Positions 34,663 through 43,813 of a stretch of 64,000 bases of DNA are shown here, one piece after another. The notes under the pieces are model-generated. The model saw nothing but the letters and a program-made list of their open reading frames with translations, had not been told where the DNA came from and did not search any database. The stretch is taken from NCBI GenBank assembly GCA_002503285.1, contig DARI01000002.1:62001-126000 (forward strand), written 5' to 3'. Made by a program: the position numbers and the translations under genes. Numbering within the stretch: position 1 is the first letter of the stretch; each line of letters begins with the position of its first letter. This stretch comes from Euryarchaeota archaeon UBA557. GTDB lineage: Archaea; Thermoplasmatota; Poseidoniia; Poseidoniales; Thalassarchaeaceae.

Positions 34663-35638
34663 TATGTTTAGGAGTCATGAGGTCAGAAGTTCCTTTGATT
34701 TCTTCACCTAATTTATCCATTATTAGAAGGAATATATCTTCTAAATCAGGTTGATACTCTTTAAGTTGCCTTACTTGTACTTTGCACTCTGCAGCAATTT
34801 TTAAAATTCCAATGATAGTATTATCATCCATTAATGTCACTCTAAGAATTCTACCAAGTCTTCTAACTTTGTATCCATTATCGATTAATTGGGTTTCCAT
34901 AATAGAAGCTCCGCCCCAAATCGTAATTTCTATTTCTTTTTCTACTTGGTTAACCAATTCATCTATTTTCTTCTGAAGGACAACTTTGCCCTTATATATC
35001 ATCAATATACTACTACAAACTTCTTGAACATCATCCATAACATGACTGCTTAACAAAACTGTTCGTTCGCCTTCTTCGGCAGTTCTTCTAAGAGTATCCA
35101 ACATAAATTTTCTAGCCCGCTTATCTAAACCATTTGTAGGCTCATCACAGATCAAAATTTCAGGATCATGAATTAGAGCACATGCGAGTTTGGTCGCTTG
35201 TTTCATACCCGTACTAAATGTATCTATTTTCCTATATCTTTGGTCCTTGAGACCAACATATTCCAATACTTCGTGTGCCCTTTGTGTGGCAACATCTGTA
35301 TTCATACCCAATATTTCTCCAGCATATCTTACCTGATCAATAGCAGATAGTCCTGGGTCTAATGCATCATATTCTGGCATATAGCCAATTTTTGAACGTA
35401 TTTTTTCTCCTTCTTTTTGTATATCAAAGCCTAACACCTTACCACTTCCGGAAGTAATTTGAATAAGGCCCAGTATACATTTGAATAGTGTGGATTTACC
35501 TGCTCCATTTGGCCCAAGAACTCCAACAGCTCCACGAGGAATTTGAAGATTTAAACCATCCAAAGCCAAATGAGGGCCATACATTTTTGAGAGATTTTTA
35601 GTCTCAATTACCCAATTATTATTAGAATCTTCTAGCAT
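34649..35638 (-). CDS. ABC transporter ATP-binding protein (ABC-2 exporter, first pair)
   Basis: 329 residues. Walker A is GPNGAGKST near 40-48, the Q-loop region reads GYMPEYDALDPGL (Pro-Glu in place of the Gln), the signature is FSTGMKQATKL, Walker B is EILICDEPTNGLD and the H-loop is LLSSHVMDD. It heads the five-gene operon ATPase, permease, ATPase, permease, CrtC-like protein. The second ATPase is a diverged paralogue, which suggests either a heteromeric transporter or two transporters made together. The start ATG at 35638 follows a short AT-rich leader. Confidence 0.92.
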   Translation of the reverse strand: MLEDSNNNWVIETKNLSKMYGPHLALDGLNLQIPRGAVGVLGPNGAGKSTLFKCILGLIQITSGSGKVLGFDIQKEGEKIRSKIGYMPEYDALDPGLSAIDQVRYAGEILGMNTDVATQRAHEVLEYVGLKDQRYRKIDTFSTGMKQATKLACALIHDPEILICDEPTNGLDKRARKFMLDTLRRTAEEGERTVLLSSHVMDDVQEVCSSILMIYKGKVVLQKKIDELVNQVEKEIEITIWGGASIMETQLIDNGYKVRRLGRILRVTLMDDNTIIGILKIAAECKVQVRQLKEYQPDLEDIFLLIMDKLGEEIKGTSDLMTPKHIGGN

Positions 35639-35716
35639 TTTATTTACACCGGCATACGATTTCTTAAATTTCTATTCTTAATTAGGCTTTTGAAACAATC
35701 CCCGACTTGTGCACAA

Positions 35717-37846
35717 TCATTCTTTATTTTTTAATGCTCCATCTCTTACTTTGACTGCCACGCCTTTTTTTAAGTACTGCATTTCTGATGCTGTTGTTAC
35801 AGCTAAACCGTGAGCTATGAGGTCTCCTTTGGAATTTACAACTAAACATGGCATACCTGGAATTATATGATCATCAGCTCCAGTTATATATCCCTGCATT
35901 ACATTTCTTCCAATGCCAACAAATGGTACCGCATCATCAATAATGCAAATTTTTGGAATCCCTTGGAAATCCGAATATTCGACTTCAGAGTCAAAAGTTG
36001 GAATTTGCGGATACATCGAAGAAAGAATTTTAGCACCTTCAATTGTTAAAGAAATTCCGCCATCAGATAAACGCGGAGAGAGAATATGAATTCCATCTGA
36101 GTAAACATTAACCATCCTATCTGTAGTTGACTTCCTACTAGACATATGGTTTGTAAATTTACATCCATCGTTGGGATTTATTGAGCATAATAAGGCTAAT
36201 TTATCCACTACAGCACATCTATCCAGCCAATTTCTAATTTCTTGATTCTTAGGGAGATTTAGTTCCGATGTTGATTCTGGAGAAATTGTGATATAAGGTA
36301 TATCTTTCAATCCCAAATCTAGCAAGAATTCAATTATTTCATCATCATCGTAGTCTATATTCCACATTTCATTTGAGCCATCAAGATGGCACCAAGGAGA
36401 CAAATCCTCAAAAGAGAATGGGATTATTCCAAGTGGAGTCATTATTAGAGGAATAGTGTTAGGCAGTTCAATTAGGGAATTTATAATACTATCTAGTGAG
36501 GTTATCCTCCAAGGAGGTGCAGTTTTTTTAATGATTAACAATCTTTTTGGATCTGAAGTAGAGCCATCCCACCAAGACCCAGGGGCTTTCCATCTAGTGG
36601 CCAAAAGTGCTTGAAGATGCAATATATGAGGACGTAGTTCTAAATCATGACTTATTGATTCCCCACCCTTTCTGACAGGATTAGTAGATGATATCATATC
36701 CAAAATTGATTCTCCAACAGGCCCTTCATCTGGATCAGCTAATTGATCAAGAACCCACAGGAATGCTGTTCTTAATTGTGGCGAACTATGACTTCTTTGT
36801 TCAGCTAATTGCCATATTTTTCCATCCCTTATTGCTTCCCTACATCTAGATAATTCAGATTGTGTAATTTCTAAATTATGACGAGATAGTAGAATTGTTC
36901 GATCGTTCTTATCCATATTTCTAACTTGTTCTGGGCTTGTACCAAAAAGAGCTCGAGAAGTAATTGGCCATTCGAAGATATCTTTCAATTTTACAGTTCC
37001 ATTAGGAGTCATTAATCTATCATCCCTTGCAAATAATACATAGGCAGCACTATCAAAAATATCTACCCCTAAAGCGATTGAAAGTGGAAATAGTAAAGGA
37101 TGTCCGCAACCAAAGAAATGTATTGGACGGTTATGAGGTAATTCTGATTTTGAAGCTAGTAATATTTGGAATAATTCCTTATATCTCTGATTTTCCATGA
37201 GTGGAACAATTCCTCCAATTGGATGAATTGTAAAATTTCGATGCTCCCCCTCTATGGAGGACATCAAAGAACCTGATAATGCACGAAGGTCTTCATGTAA
37301 TCCTCCTTGTATTGGGCCATTTAGAAGCATGTTATTTCCGGCGACATCCAATGATTCAATGGCACGATTTGCGGTTTCTTCTACGGCATATTCAAGTTGC
37401 TTTCGAGACATATCCGGGCGGCCGAAAATATCTAGCATAGTACCCACATCTACACCTATATCTTTCTGAAACTTTACAATTTCAGAAACTCCAACTTCAA
37501 CATCACCATAAATATAAGACTGAAATGTCCCTGAATCGGTCACTATTACTCCCGGGAAATCCAGAATTTCATGGACGCCTTTTGAAAGAACTGATTGTTT
37601 CAATTTATCATGCTTCCACATTATGTATGAATTTGTTATTATACCTTGAATTCCGAATTCATCCCACATTTCTCTTGGCTCTATTGTCCTAATATTTGGA
37701 TTGATAACTGGCAAAATCATAGGCGTATTTAGTGGACCATGTTTAGTATGTAAGCGGCCAATTCTTGATGCACCATCCCTAATCAATATCTCGAATTTGC
37801 CCAAATCATGATCTTGACACGGTTGGGGCTTAGGAGGACTAGGCAT
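35717..37846 (-). CDS. tgtA: Archaeal tRNA-guanine(15) transglycosylase with PUA domain, lacking zinc cysteines
   Basis: 709 residues; well-studied archaeal enzymes are about 580. The catalytic barrel holds Asp 104 (VTDSGTFQSYIYG) and Asp 265 (FDSAAYVLFARDDR), both essential in the family. The C terminus is a PUA domain (IPGMPCLVVNSKGDLIAHG ... GVAVKVRDG). It swaps G15 of the tRNA D-loop for preQ0, the first step to archaeosine. Two oddities: the structural zinc site, normally CxCxxC just before TPQE, reads PITSRALFGTSPEQ (294-304) with no cysteine, though the later His (SRHNL) remains; and about 120 extra residues lie between the catalytic and PUA domains, where an ArcS-like segment could hide. 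Followed upstream by aconitase X, 26 nt away. Confidence 0.9.
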   Translation of the reverse strand: MPSPPKPQPCQDHDLGKFEILIRDGASRIGRLHTKHGPLNTPMILPVINPNIRTIEPREMWDEFGIQGIITNSYIMWKHDKLKQSVLSKGVHEILDFPGVIVTDSGTFQSYIYGDVEVGVSEIVKFQKDIGVDVGTMLDIFGRPDMSRKQLEYAVEETANRAIESLDVAGNNMLLNGPIQGGLHEDLRALSGSLMSSIEGEHRNFTIHPIGGIVPLMENQRYKELFQILLASKSELPHNRPIHFFGCGHPLLFPLSIALGVDIFDSAAYVLFARDDRLMTPNGTVKLKDIFEWPITSRALFGTSPEQVRNMDKNDRTILLSRHNLEITQSELSRCREAIRDGKIWQLAEQRSHSSPQLRTAFLWVLDQLADPDEGPVGESILDMISSTNPVRKGGESISHDLELRPHILHLQALLATRWKAPGSWWDGSTSDPKRLLIIKKTAPPWRITSLDSIINSLIELPNTIPLIMTPLGIIPFSFEDLSPWCHLDGSNEMWNIDYDDDEIIEFLLDLGLKDIPYITISPESTSELNLPKNQEIRNWLDRCAVVDKLALLCSINPNDGCKFTNHMSSRKSTTDRMVNVYSDGIHILSPRLSDGGISLTIEGAKILSSMYPQIPTFDSEVEYSDFQGIPKICIIDDAVPFVGIGRNVMQGYITGADDHIIPGMPCLVVNSKGDLIAHGLAVTTASEMQYLKKGVAVKVRDGALKNKE

Positions 37847-37872
37847 AGTGTGTCAGACAGGGTTTTTAGTCA

Positions 37873-39615
37873 TCAATCCTCGCTATTTCGTACTAAGACT
37901 TTTAATTGAGTAATTCCATCTTTTAGAGACATTTCTACTTCGTCACCGGTGTTTATCAACATTGTTGGATCGGAACTGAAGCCATATGAATATGGGAGAT
38001 TTAGTAAAGAAGTTGCAGGGAGTGTTAAGGGGCAAACGTCAGTATTTACTATGGCTTTCGGCCCCTTTTTTGTATAAATAAGGCCCATCAGAACAAATGG
38101 CGCTACAGTAGAGCCTGATCCTTTTGGATAAATTAGGATGGTATCTTCAATCGCAACTCCGTCAAGAGGGTGTCCTTTTTCTTCAATTACTCCTGTATCT
38201 CTATTTACATATCCCAAATATGTAATTGGGACATCCGTCACTAAAGCCTTACCAGTAACCTTCCATTCACTTTGGCTTGGCAAACCTTGCCCGGAAATTG
38301 TAATATTTGAATTTTGATGAGTTTTTGCTGATTCTATATTTTTTGATGATTTAGAACTTAATATCGGTCTTGGCCCTGTAAGTAATTTATCATCGAATGC
38401 GTGTGCTACACAATCGTAAATATTTGCTACGCTTGTAGGCATACGATTAAGTCCACTAGTTAGATAATGTTCAGCCTTTAATGAATTTGTTAGAATATGG
38501 TTGTAATGATTTCTATTATATGGAGTAACTTCCGGGCATGTATCTTTTAGAATCAATGCGCCTGCTTCTTCTAAAATGCCAACTGTCCCATCTGATTCTA
38601 AAATATCATAATTATATCTGCTTGTGAAAAGCCATAACCGTTTATTATTAATTTGTTCACCTAGTTCCATCCGTGCCCTAGATGCTGCTGCGGTTGCTCT
38701 TGCCTCACCCACACTTGCTTGAGGGCATCCTATTACAACTAAATCAACAATACCTTTTGGAGAAAGTTCCAAATATCTATCGGATAGTTCTGATTTATCA
38801 AATACTATTTCACCTTGGTAATTATTAGATTCAGGAGAGGTCGTATGCCCTTCTATCCAAAGCATTGGACATCCATAATTAGCAGCAGCAGCAGTAAGTG
38901 CTTTACGCATTTCAAATGAAATCATTTTTGGTAAACCAGTAATATGAGGCATTGGGCCCCAGGGTAAATTCCAATCTGGCCTTATTTGTTTGCCAATCCA
39001 ATCACCGAGTATACTCCAATCAGTAGTATCTGACATGTCACATTTCACTTTTACAAGAATGTTTGGAATACGATTTTTTTGAATATGTAATCCCCAATAA
39101 GGGGCCCATCCAGTTAAAGAAGTTGCAATTGCAGAAAGCCCCGATTCACGATTTGTGATTAATGAAGTATAAGAATTTGAGAAGCATACTGCATTTGATT
39201 CAGCCCAAGAACCAAATCCATTACCAGAATCAATTCCTTGATCATAAGGAGTGCATGAAAGTGTTGCATTGATACCCATTTCAGAATATGCTTGAACGAT
39301 TTCAAATTGATATTTTAAAAAATCAGGATAATCTATGTCCATATCTTCAATTTTTTCTAAATCGCAACCAGCTGAATTTAGTGTTGTTGGAATTACTACT
39401 TTTCCTTGAGGGTCTCCTGAAAGATCAGAAAGAAATCTACGTAAGCCATGCCCTCCTGTTATTACGCTAACGCCAGAAACATGAGAGTTATCGCATCTAA
39501 TGAATTTCGTAGCAGATGCAGTTGCTGCTAGATCTACGACTAAACGTGCTGCTTTTTGTTTAGTTGGGCCATGCCCTCCATTGAGCATCGATGCAAGTTC
39601 ATCAGGTATCTCCAT
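37873..39615 (-). CDS. Aconitase X, large and swivel subunits fused; probable phosphomevalonate dehydratase
   Basis: 580 residues. Residues 1 to about 410 are the AcnX catalytic part (DUF521), with Fe-S ligand cysteines visible in TTLNSAGCDLE, VVIGCPQASVGE and KDTCPEVTPYN, and the active-site stretch LSCTPYDQG. After a Ser/Asn-rich linker, residues 455-580 are the swivel domain (DUF126), with GHPLDGVAIEDTILIYPKGS and the serine loop GSGST. In archaea these two domains are normally separate subunits of phosphomevalonate 5-phosphate dehydratase in the modified mevalonate pathway. Other AcnX enzymes act on hydroxyproline derivatives, but the archaeal setting and the isoprenoid genes in the window favour the mevalonate role. 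Probably co-transcribed with tgtA. Confidence 0.82.
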   Translation of the reverse strand: MEIPDELASMLNGGHGPTKQKAARLVVDLAATASATKFIRCDNSHVSGVSVITGGHGLRRFLSDLSGDPQGKVVIPTTLNSAGCDLEKIEDMDIDYPDFLKYQFEIVQAYSEMGINATLSCTPYDQGIDSGNGFGSWAESNAVCFSNSYTSLITNRESGLSAIATSLTGWAPYWGLHIQKNRIPNILVKVKCDMSDTTDWSILGDWIGKQIRPDWNLPWGPMPHITGLPKMISFEMRKALTAAAANYGCPMLWIEGHTTSPESNNYQGEIVFDKSELSDRYLELSPKGIVDLVVIGCPQASVGEARATAAASRARMELGEQINNKRLWLFTSRYNYDILESDGTVGILEEAGALILKDTCPEVTPYNRNHYNHILTNSLKAEHYLTSGLNRMPTSVANIYDCVAHAFDDKLLTGPRPILSSKSSKNIESAKTHQNSNITISGQGLPSQSEWKVTGKALVTDVPITYLGYVNRDTGVIEEKGHPLDGVAIEDTILIYPKGSGSTVAPFVLMGLIYTKKGPKAIVNTDVCPLTLPATSLLNLPYSYGFSSDPTMLINTGDEVEMSLKDGITQLKVLVRNSED

Positions 39616-39693
39616 GTGCCTAGGAGTGGGTGAAGTACCATCAAATTAGGGGTAAATAGATTTTCAAATAATGGGATGAATTCAAAAATAAAA

Positions 39694-40434
39694 TTACTTA
39701 GATCTTTGCCTTTGAGCTTCTGCTGCAACTATTGCCATTGGGGCTTGAAGGTTAAAAGATGGGACAAAACCAGTCATTGGTATTTTTAAAATACTATCAG
39801 ATTTTTGAAGAATAGCATCTGAAATTCCAGCTCTTTCACCACCTATTATTAACATTATATTTCCAGTTAGATTTTCATCCCATGGCGTTTTAGTTCCTAT
39901 ATCCTCTATTGATATAATCTTAAATCCCTTAGATTTTGCTTTATCTACAATAGTTTCGCCATTGACCCAATGGATTGGGATGAAACGGTGTGCTTTCATA
40001 GATGCCCTTACAGCACCCTTTCTCTCAGTATTATTAAGTTCACTATCGATAAAAACAGCATTCGCCCCACTAACTTCGGCAGTTCTTATTGTAAATCCTA
40101 TATTTACAGGGTATTTTGCACCCGCAAGTAACCAAATTAAACCACCATTAGAAAAAATTTCATCAATTTCAGCATAGGGATTTCGGCCCACGAGTGCTAA
40201 AATTTGAGGTTTTATCTCGCCTTTGTTATCTCTAGCCATCCTCCATAAATCTCTCTCCGAACCTTCCTTAATTGGGATGTTATTTTCTTTTGCAAGTTGT
40301 ATTAATCTTAATACTTCTGAGTCTTGAGTATCCCTTAAAACAAGTAGTAGGGAAATACTCTCATTGGACATGAACGCAGTCGAGACCTCTTTGACTCCAC
40401 ATCTTTGCATATCATGTGCGATGTAGTAATACAT
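39694..40434 (-). CDS. SPOUT-class (TrmH/SpoU) RNA 2'-O-methyltransferase
   Basis: 246 residues. The C-terminal SPOUT domain has motif 1 NIGFTIRTAEVSGANAV, motif 2 IIGGERAGISDAIL and motif 3 IPMTGFVPSFNLQAPMAIV, forming the trefoil-knot SAM site. The N-terminal 100 residues resemble the substrate-recognition domain of TrmH/RlmB enzymes. The target (tRNA Gm18, 23S Gm2251 or other) cannot be assigned. The start could be 40434 or the internal ATGs at codons 9 or 22. It lies 14 nt downstream of the PLC-like lipoprotein gene. Confidence 0.82.
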   Translation of the reverse strand: MYYYIAHDMQRCGVKEVSTAFMSNESISLLLVLRDTQDSEVLRLIQLAKENNIPIKEGSERDLWRMARDNKGEIKPQILALVGRNPYAEIDEIFSNGGLIWLLAGAKYPVNIGFTIRTAEVSGANAVFIDSELNNTERKGAVRASMKAHRFIPIHWVNGETIVDKAKSKGFKIISIEDIGTKTPWDENLTGNIMLIIGGERAGISDAILQKSDSILKIPMTGFVPSFNLQAPMAIVAAEAQRQRSK

Positions 40435-40448
40435 AATCTGCTTTGGGA

Positions 40449-41687
40449 TTATTTGGAATTGATATCAGATTGATTATCTGACCAATGATCCAAATTATTA
40501 ATTGATTTAGTTACATTAGTTAATTCTCCATCTTCCCAGAAATCTACAGCTACAAATGTTGGACGATTATTATTTTGCTCCCAACATTCTAGTGTTCTTT
40601 GTAATAATGTCTCATATTCATTTACTTGTTTTGATCGTATGGGGTCTGCGAAACCATAGATACTACTGAGCCAGTTATTAAGATGCCAAACTGGTTGATT
40701 TTGATCACCTCTACCTAATTTACAAGACATTTCAGACTGATCGTTTTCTCCATATGGGGTATCCCAACTATGAGTCCAAGCATGATGTAACCAAGGATAT
40801 TCTTGGTCAAATTGCCAATCCCAAAAAATAACTAGTCTTTTACCAGAAATAATCATTTCACCTAATGTAGGCCAAGGAGAATGAGCATCATGAATGTATG
40901 TTAATTCCAATAGTCCGCTATGATTGAATAATGATGATAGGTGGTTTGCAGGTATGTAATTTTCAAGTAAAATTGTAACAACATCTCCTGTACTATTATT
41001 CATCAATGAGTGTAATTTATCCAACCATAAATGGGCATTGACTTCAGAGTAGGAACATGGATGTAAAAAATCTGAATTTGGATCGCCATGGCAAAAACGT
41101 ACATCAGAATCAGTAGTTTCTTCTTTAGAAAGATGGTGAGTATCTAACATAAATGCCCTTATTCCTCCATTCCATTGTGCTTCCAGGGACGTCATATGAT
41201 TGACAGCCATCCAAACTCCGTCCTCGACAGTAGAGAATGAATTATGAGTCTCGGCAAAAGTAAAATCATCATATGTCCTTAGACAATAACGTGATTCATC
41301 ATGACAAACAAGCTTATCTGTAGAATCATAAGGATCAAAACCATGTAAAATTTCCCAAGCATTTGGTAATTCATCACCATCAATATCTTCATCAATAGGA
41401 TCGCAAATACTATCACTATCATTATCCAAAGGTATTGAAGATGAATTCAATGGATCTGACAAACAATCCATTTCAATTAAATCCGTATATCCATCATTAT
41501 CGTCGTCTTTATCTTCATTATCACCAGTTCCATCCTCATCATTATCTGACCATTCATCAGGATCATTTGGAAATGAATCTACATCATCTAAAAATCCATC
41601 ATCATCGTCATCATCGTCCAAGATACCTGTACATCCAGATAAGGAAATACTAATTATAATTAGTATAGATTTAAACTTCATTGACAT
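40449..41687 (-). CDS. Secreted lipoprotein: TSP3 calcium-binding repeats plus PI-PLC-like phosphodiesterase domain
   Basis: About 412 residues from the ATG at 41687; the longer frame needs a TTG start. A lipoprotein signal ends in ISLSGC. Seven consecutive Asp and TSP3-like repeats (DVDSFPNDPDEWSD, DDDNDGYTD, DNDSDSICDPIDEDIDGDE) follow. From about residue 130 there is a TIM-barrel phospholipase-C-like domain: FAETHNSFST has the first catalytic His, and MLDTHHLSKE...FCHGDP the second His region. PI-PLC-like lyases or hydrolases act on phospho-lipid head groups without metal-dependent hydrolysis. I infer a surface-anchored lipid or phosphodiester-degrading enzyme. It is translated right after PPK2 (gap under 20 nt). 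Confidence 0.75.
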   Translation of the reverse strand: MSMKFKSILIIISISLSGCTGILDDDDDDDGFLDDVDSFPNDPDEWSDNDEDGTGDNEDKDDDNDGYTDLIEMDCLSDPLNSSSIPLDNDSDSICDPIDEDIDGDELPNAWEILHGFDPYDSTDKLVCHDESRYCLRTYDDFTFAETHNSFSTVEDGVWMAVNHMTSLEAQWNGGIRAFMLDTHHLSKEETTDSDVRFCHGDPNSDFLHPCSYSEVNAHLWLDKLHSLMNNSTGDVVTILLENYIPANHLSSLFNHSGLLELTYIHDAHSPWPTLGEMIISGKRLVIFWDWQFDQEYPWLHHAWTHSWDTPYGENDQSEMSCKLGRGDQNQPVWHLNNWLSSIYGFADPIRSKQVNEYETLLQRTLECWEQNNNRPTFVAVDFWEDGELTNVTKSINNLDHWSDNQSDINSK

Positions 41688-41705
41688 AATATCACATTTA
41701 TTCAA

Positions 41706-42542
41706 TTATTTCATAAAATCGAAATGATAATCAGGTACAAAGGTTTGTTCATCCTCTGGAGGGCGAAGGTATCCTTTCGATTTCTTACGACGGGGGAGTT
41801 CTATCTTTTTAGGAGTCAAATCCTCGTAGGGTATCAAGGACAAGAAATGACTTATGCAATTTATATGAGCATGTCTTTTGATATCTGAATTAACTACATA
41901 CCACGGAGACTTTTTGGTATCTGTATATGCAAACATATTATCTTTAGCCTGCGAGTATTCTTCCCATCTTGTGAGAGATTCTAAATCCATAGGACTCAAT
42001 TTCCATCTTTTGTGAGGTTGAGCTAATCTGGCTTCAAATCTTTTTAATTGCTCCTCATCGGAAACAGAAAACCAATATTTTACTAAGATAGTATCTGATC
42101 GAATCAGCATTCTTTCAAATGTAGGGCATGCCCTGAGAAAACTATCATATTCTTTTTCCGTACAAAATCCCATAACTTTTTCAACTCCAGCGCGATTATA
42201 CCAACTTCTGTCAAAAAGAACGATTTCACCTGCTGCTGGCAAATGATCGACATAGCGTTGAAAGTACCATTCAGTTTTTTCCCTTTCCGTTGGAGCAGGT
42301 AATGCGGCTACTTTTACTACCCTAGGATTGAGATATTGTGTTATTCTCTTAATGACTCCTCCTTTACCTGCAGCATCTCGACCTTCGAATATAACAACTA
42401 CTTTGAGACCTTTTAATTTGACCCATTCTTGTAATTTTATTAGTTCTAGTTGTAACCTAAATAATTCATCATTATATTCTTTTTTTCCAATTTTCTTGAC
42501 TTTCTTAGTGGCGTCTGCACCCATAGCAATCAATAACCCCAT
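41706..42542 (-). CDS. ppk2: Polyphosphate kinase 2 (PPK2) family
   Basis: 278 residues. Walker A is FEGRDAAGKGG, the PPK2 lid region includes LPAPTEREKTEWYFQRY, and Walker B is VLFDRSWYNRAGVE. The RWKLSPMDLESLTRWEEYSQAKD stretch is diagnostic of class I PPK2. The single-domain length is typical. PPK2 transfers phosphate from polyphosphate to nucleoside diphosphates (or monophosphates), regenerating GTP or ATP. The start may be the ATG at 42542 or at codon 7 (42524). Its neighbour, a PLC-like lipoprotein, hints at phosphate scavenging, an inference from adjacency only. Confidence 0.93.
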   Translation of the reverse strand: MGLLIAMGADATKKVKKIGKKEYNDELFRLQLELIKLQEWVKLKGLKVVVIFEGRDAAGKGGVIKRITQYLNPRVVKVAALPAPTEREKTEWYFQRYVDHLPAAGEIVLFDRSWYNRAGVEKVMGFCTEKEYDSFLRACPTFERMLIRSDTILVKYWFSVSDEEQLKRFEARLAQPHKRWKLSPMDLESLTRWEEYSQAKDNMFAYTDTKKSPWYVVNSDIKRHAHINCISHFLSLIPYEDLTPKKIELPRRKKSKGYLRPPEDEQTFVPDYHFDFMK

Positions 42543-42598
42543 GAAGATATAGACAAAAGGTCTGCGGTTTATTCAAAAGAATTTATATGCTGTGATGA

Positions 42599-43351
42599 TT
42601 GATTAATACTATATTGGTGGCTATGATGTACGGCAATGATCTTGTGAAAACAATGCCAATTAATCTTATGATTAGTATTGTAATTGGATTACTAGTAGGA
42701 TTCATAGAAGAAGTTCCAATAAATCTAATTCCTGATGCATTAATATTTACTTTGGCAGTAGGAATGATAGTCCAGGAAATTTGGTTAGTACAATGGCAAG
42801 GTCGTATGGGCGGAACATACGAAAAGGAATTACGGGATTATACTAACAGGATGTTACAATTTTTTGATAATAAAATATTTTGGATAATAGGAATTTTTAT
42901 AATTTTCTTTACTTTAGGTTTAATTCCTTTATTGATATCAAATGAAGATGCCACCATTATTTCAATTTTAAGAATTTTATGCGTTTCTGTTATTTTGACA
43001 CTTGGGATTGATCCAATACTCGGAACTTTACCTAAAAAAGATGGCACTACAACAGTAGGAGCATTAGTAATTTATGGAGTAGTAATACATTCAGGTTTGA
43101 GTGGCTATCCCGCTTTGGCAGTGGAATTAAATAACTACCTAAGTTCATTTTCAGCAGTAACTTGTTCCTCGATTGTTTTGACATATCTCCTATTATCAAC
43201 TAGATGGGCATACATCAGAAATCTTTGCTACCTTATGGCAGATGGTTGGGAAAGTTTCACCCCACGAATAGGGATACCATTATTAATAATATTAGCACCA
43301 GAAATCCCTAGCTTTTTAGAAATTGTTTCTAGAATATATATTGGCCCTTAA
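42599..43351 (+). CDS. Polytopic membrane protein of unknown function
   Basis: 250 residues with about seven hydrophobic helices (roughly 22-40, 45-62, 92-115, 122-138, 150-165, 185-200, 222-245). Between helices 2 and 3 is a conserved-looking charged loop (WQGRMGGTYEKELRDYTNRM). No family recognised and no signal peptide. Alternative starts are the ATGs at codons 9 and 10. It is divergent from ppk2 and convergent with the coiled-coil trio. Confidence 0.6.
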   Translation: MINTILVAMMYGNDLVKTMPINLMISIVIGLLVGFIEEVPINLIPDALIFTLAVGMIVQEIWLVQWQGRMGGTYEKELRDYTNRMLQFFDNKIFWIIGIFIIFFTLGLIPLLISNEDATIISILRILCVSVILTLGIDPILGTLPKKDGTTTVGALVIYGVVIHSGLSGYPALAVELNNYLSSFSAVTCSSIVLTYLLLSTRWAYIRNLCYLMADGWESFTPRIGIPLLIILAPEIPSFLEIVSRIYIGP

Positions 43352-43357
43352 TACACT

Positions 43358-43813
43358 TTAGAGTTCAATTCCTAACTCAGAAAATGGATCAACTTCTGTT
43401 TTGATAATGGCATCAAGTTCATTTGAGGCATTAACAGAAAATAGGCCAAAATCTATATCTTTTCTTATATCTTCTAACAAATCAGGAAACTCAAAACCTT
43501 CCATAGAAATTACTTCTAGAAGGTGCTTTTCTAAAGAAGTACTGACATATGCATTCATGACAGGTTGGCTAGAAACTAAATCTAACTTAAAGGTATTAAC
43601 AGCCTCTTTGGCCTTATCCTTTTTCCCTCTCGAAAGTAATCTATCTGCTTTTCTAGCACTGTCCTTTGCATAAGAAAGTCTAGAATCCAATATTTGTTTT
43701 TGATCTGCAAATTTAAGATCTATTTCGGTCTTTATTTTATTTTGTTTCTTTGTAGAAAGTTTAACGAAGGAACGTATTCTACTTTGGGAAAACCATGCTA
43801 TAATATTACTCAC
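43358..43813 (-). CDS. Coiled-coil protein with hydrophobic N terminus (third of trio)
   Basis: About 151 residues from a GTG at 43813 that overlaps the preceding stop by 8 nt; a TTG at 43831 would extend it. The N terminus is hydrophobic and amphipathic (SNIIAWFSQSRIRSFV), then a long basic helix with heptad character (KLSTKKQNKIKTEIDLKFADQKQILDSRL), then an acidic C-terminal helical part (FEFPDLLEDIRKDIDFG). A basic N-terminal helix followed by an acidic C-terminal half is the charge layout of membrane-remodelling filament proteins such as ESCRT-III and PspA, but no such motif is proven here. No family recognised. Confidence 0.6.
   Translation of the reverse strand: MSNIIAWFSQSRIRSFVKLSTKKQNKIKTEIDLKFADQKQILDSRLSYAKDSARKADRLLSRGKKDKAKEAVNTFKLDLVSSQPVMNAYVSTSLEKHLLEVISMEGFEFPDLLEDIRKDIDFGLFSVNASNELDAIIKTEVDPFSELGIEL

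Noticed and set aside
33637..35638. Frameshifted pseudogene at the ATPase-permease overlap
   Set aside because: The 14-nt overlap and TTG/GTG starts are in keeping with other coupled starts in this window, and both proteins are complete.
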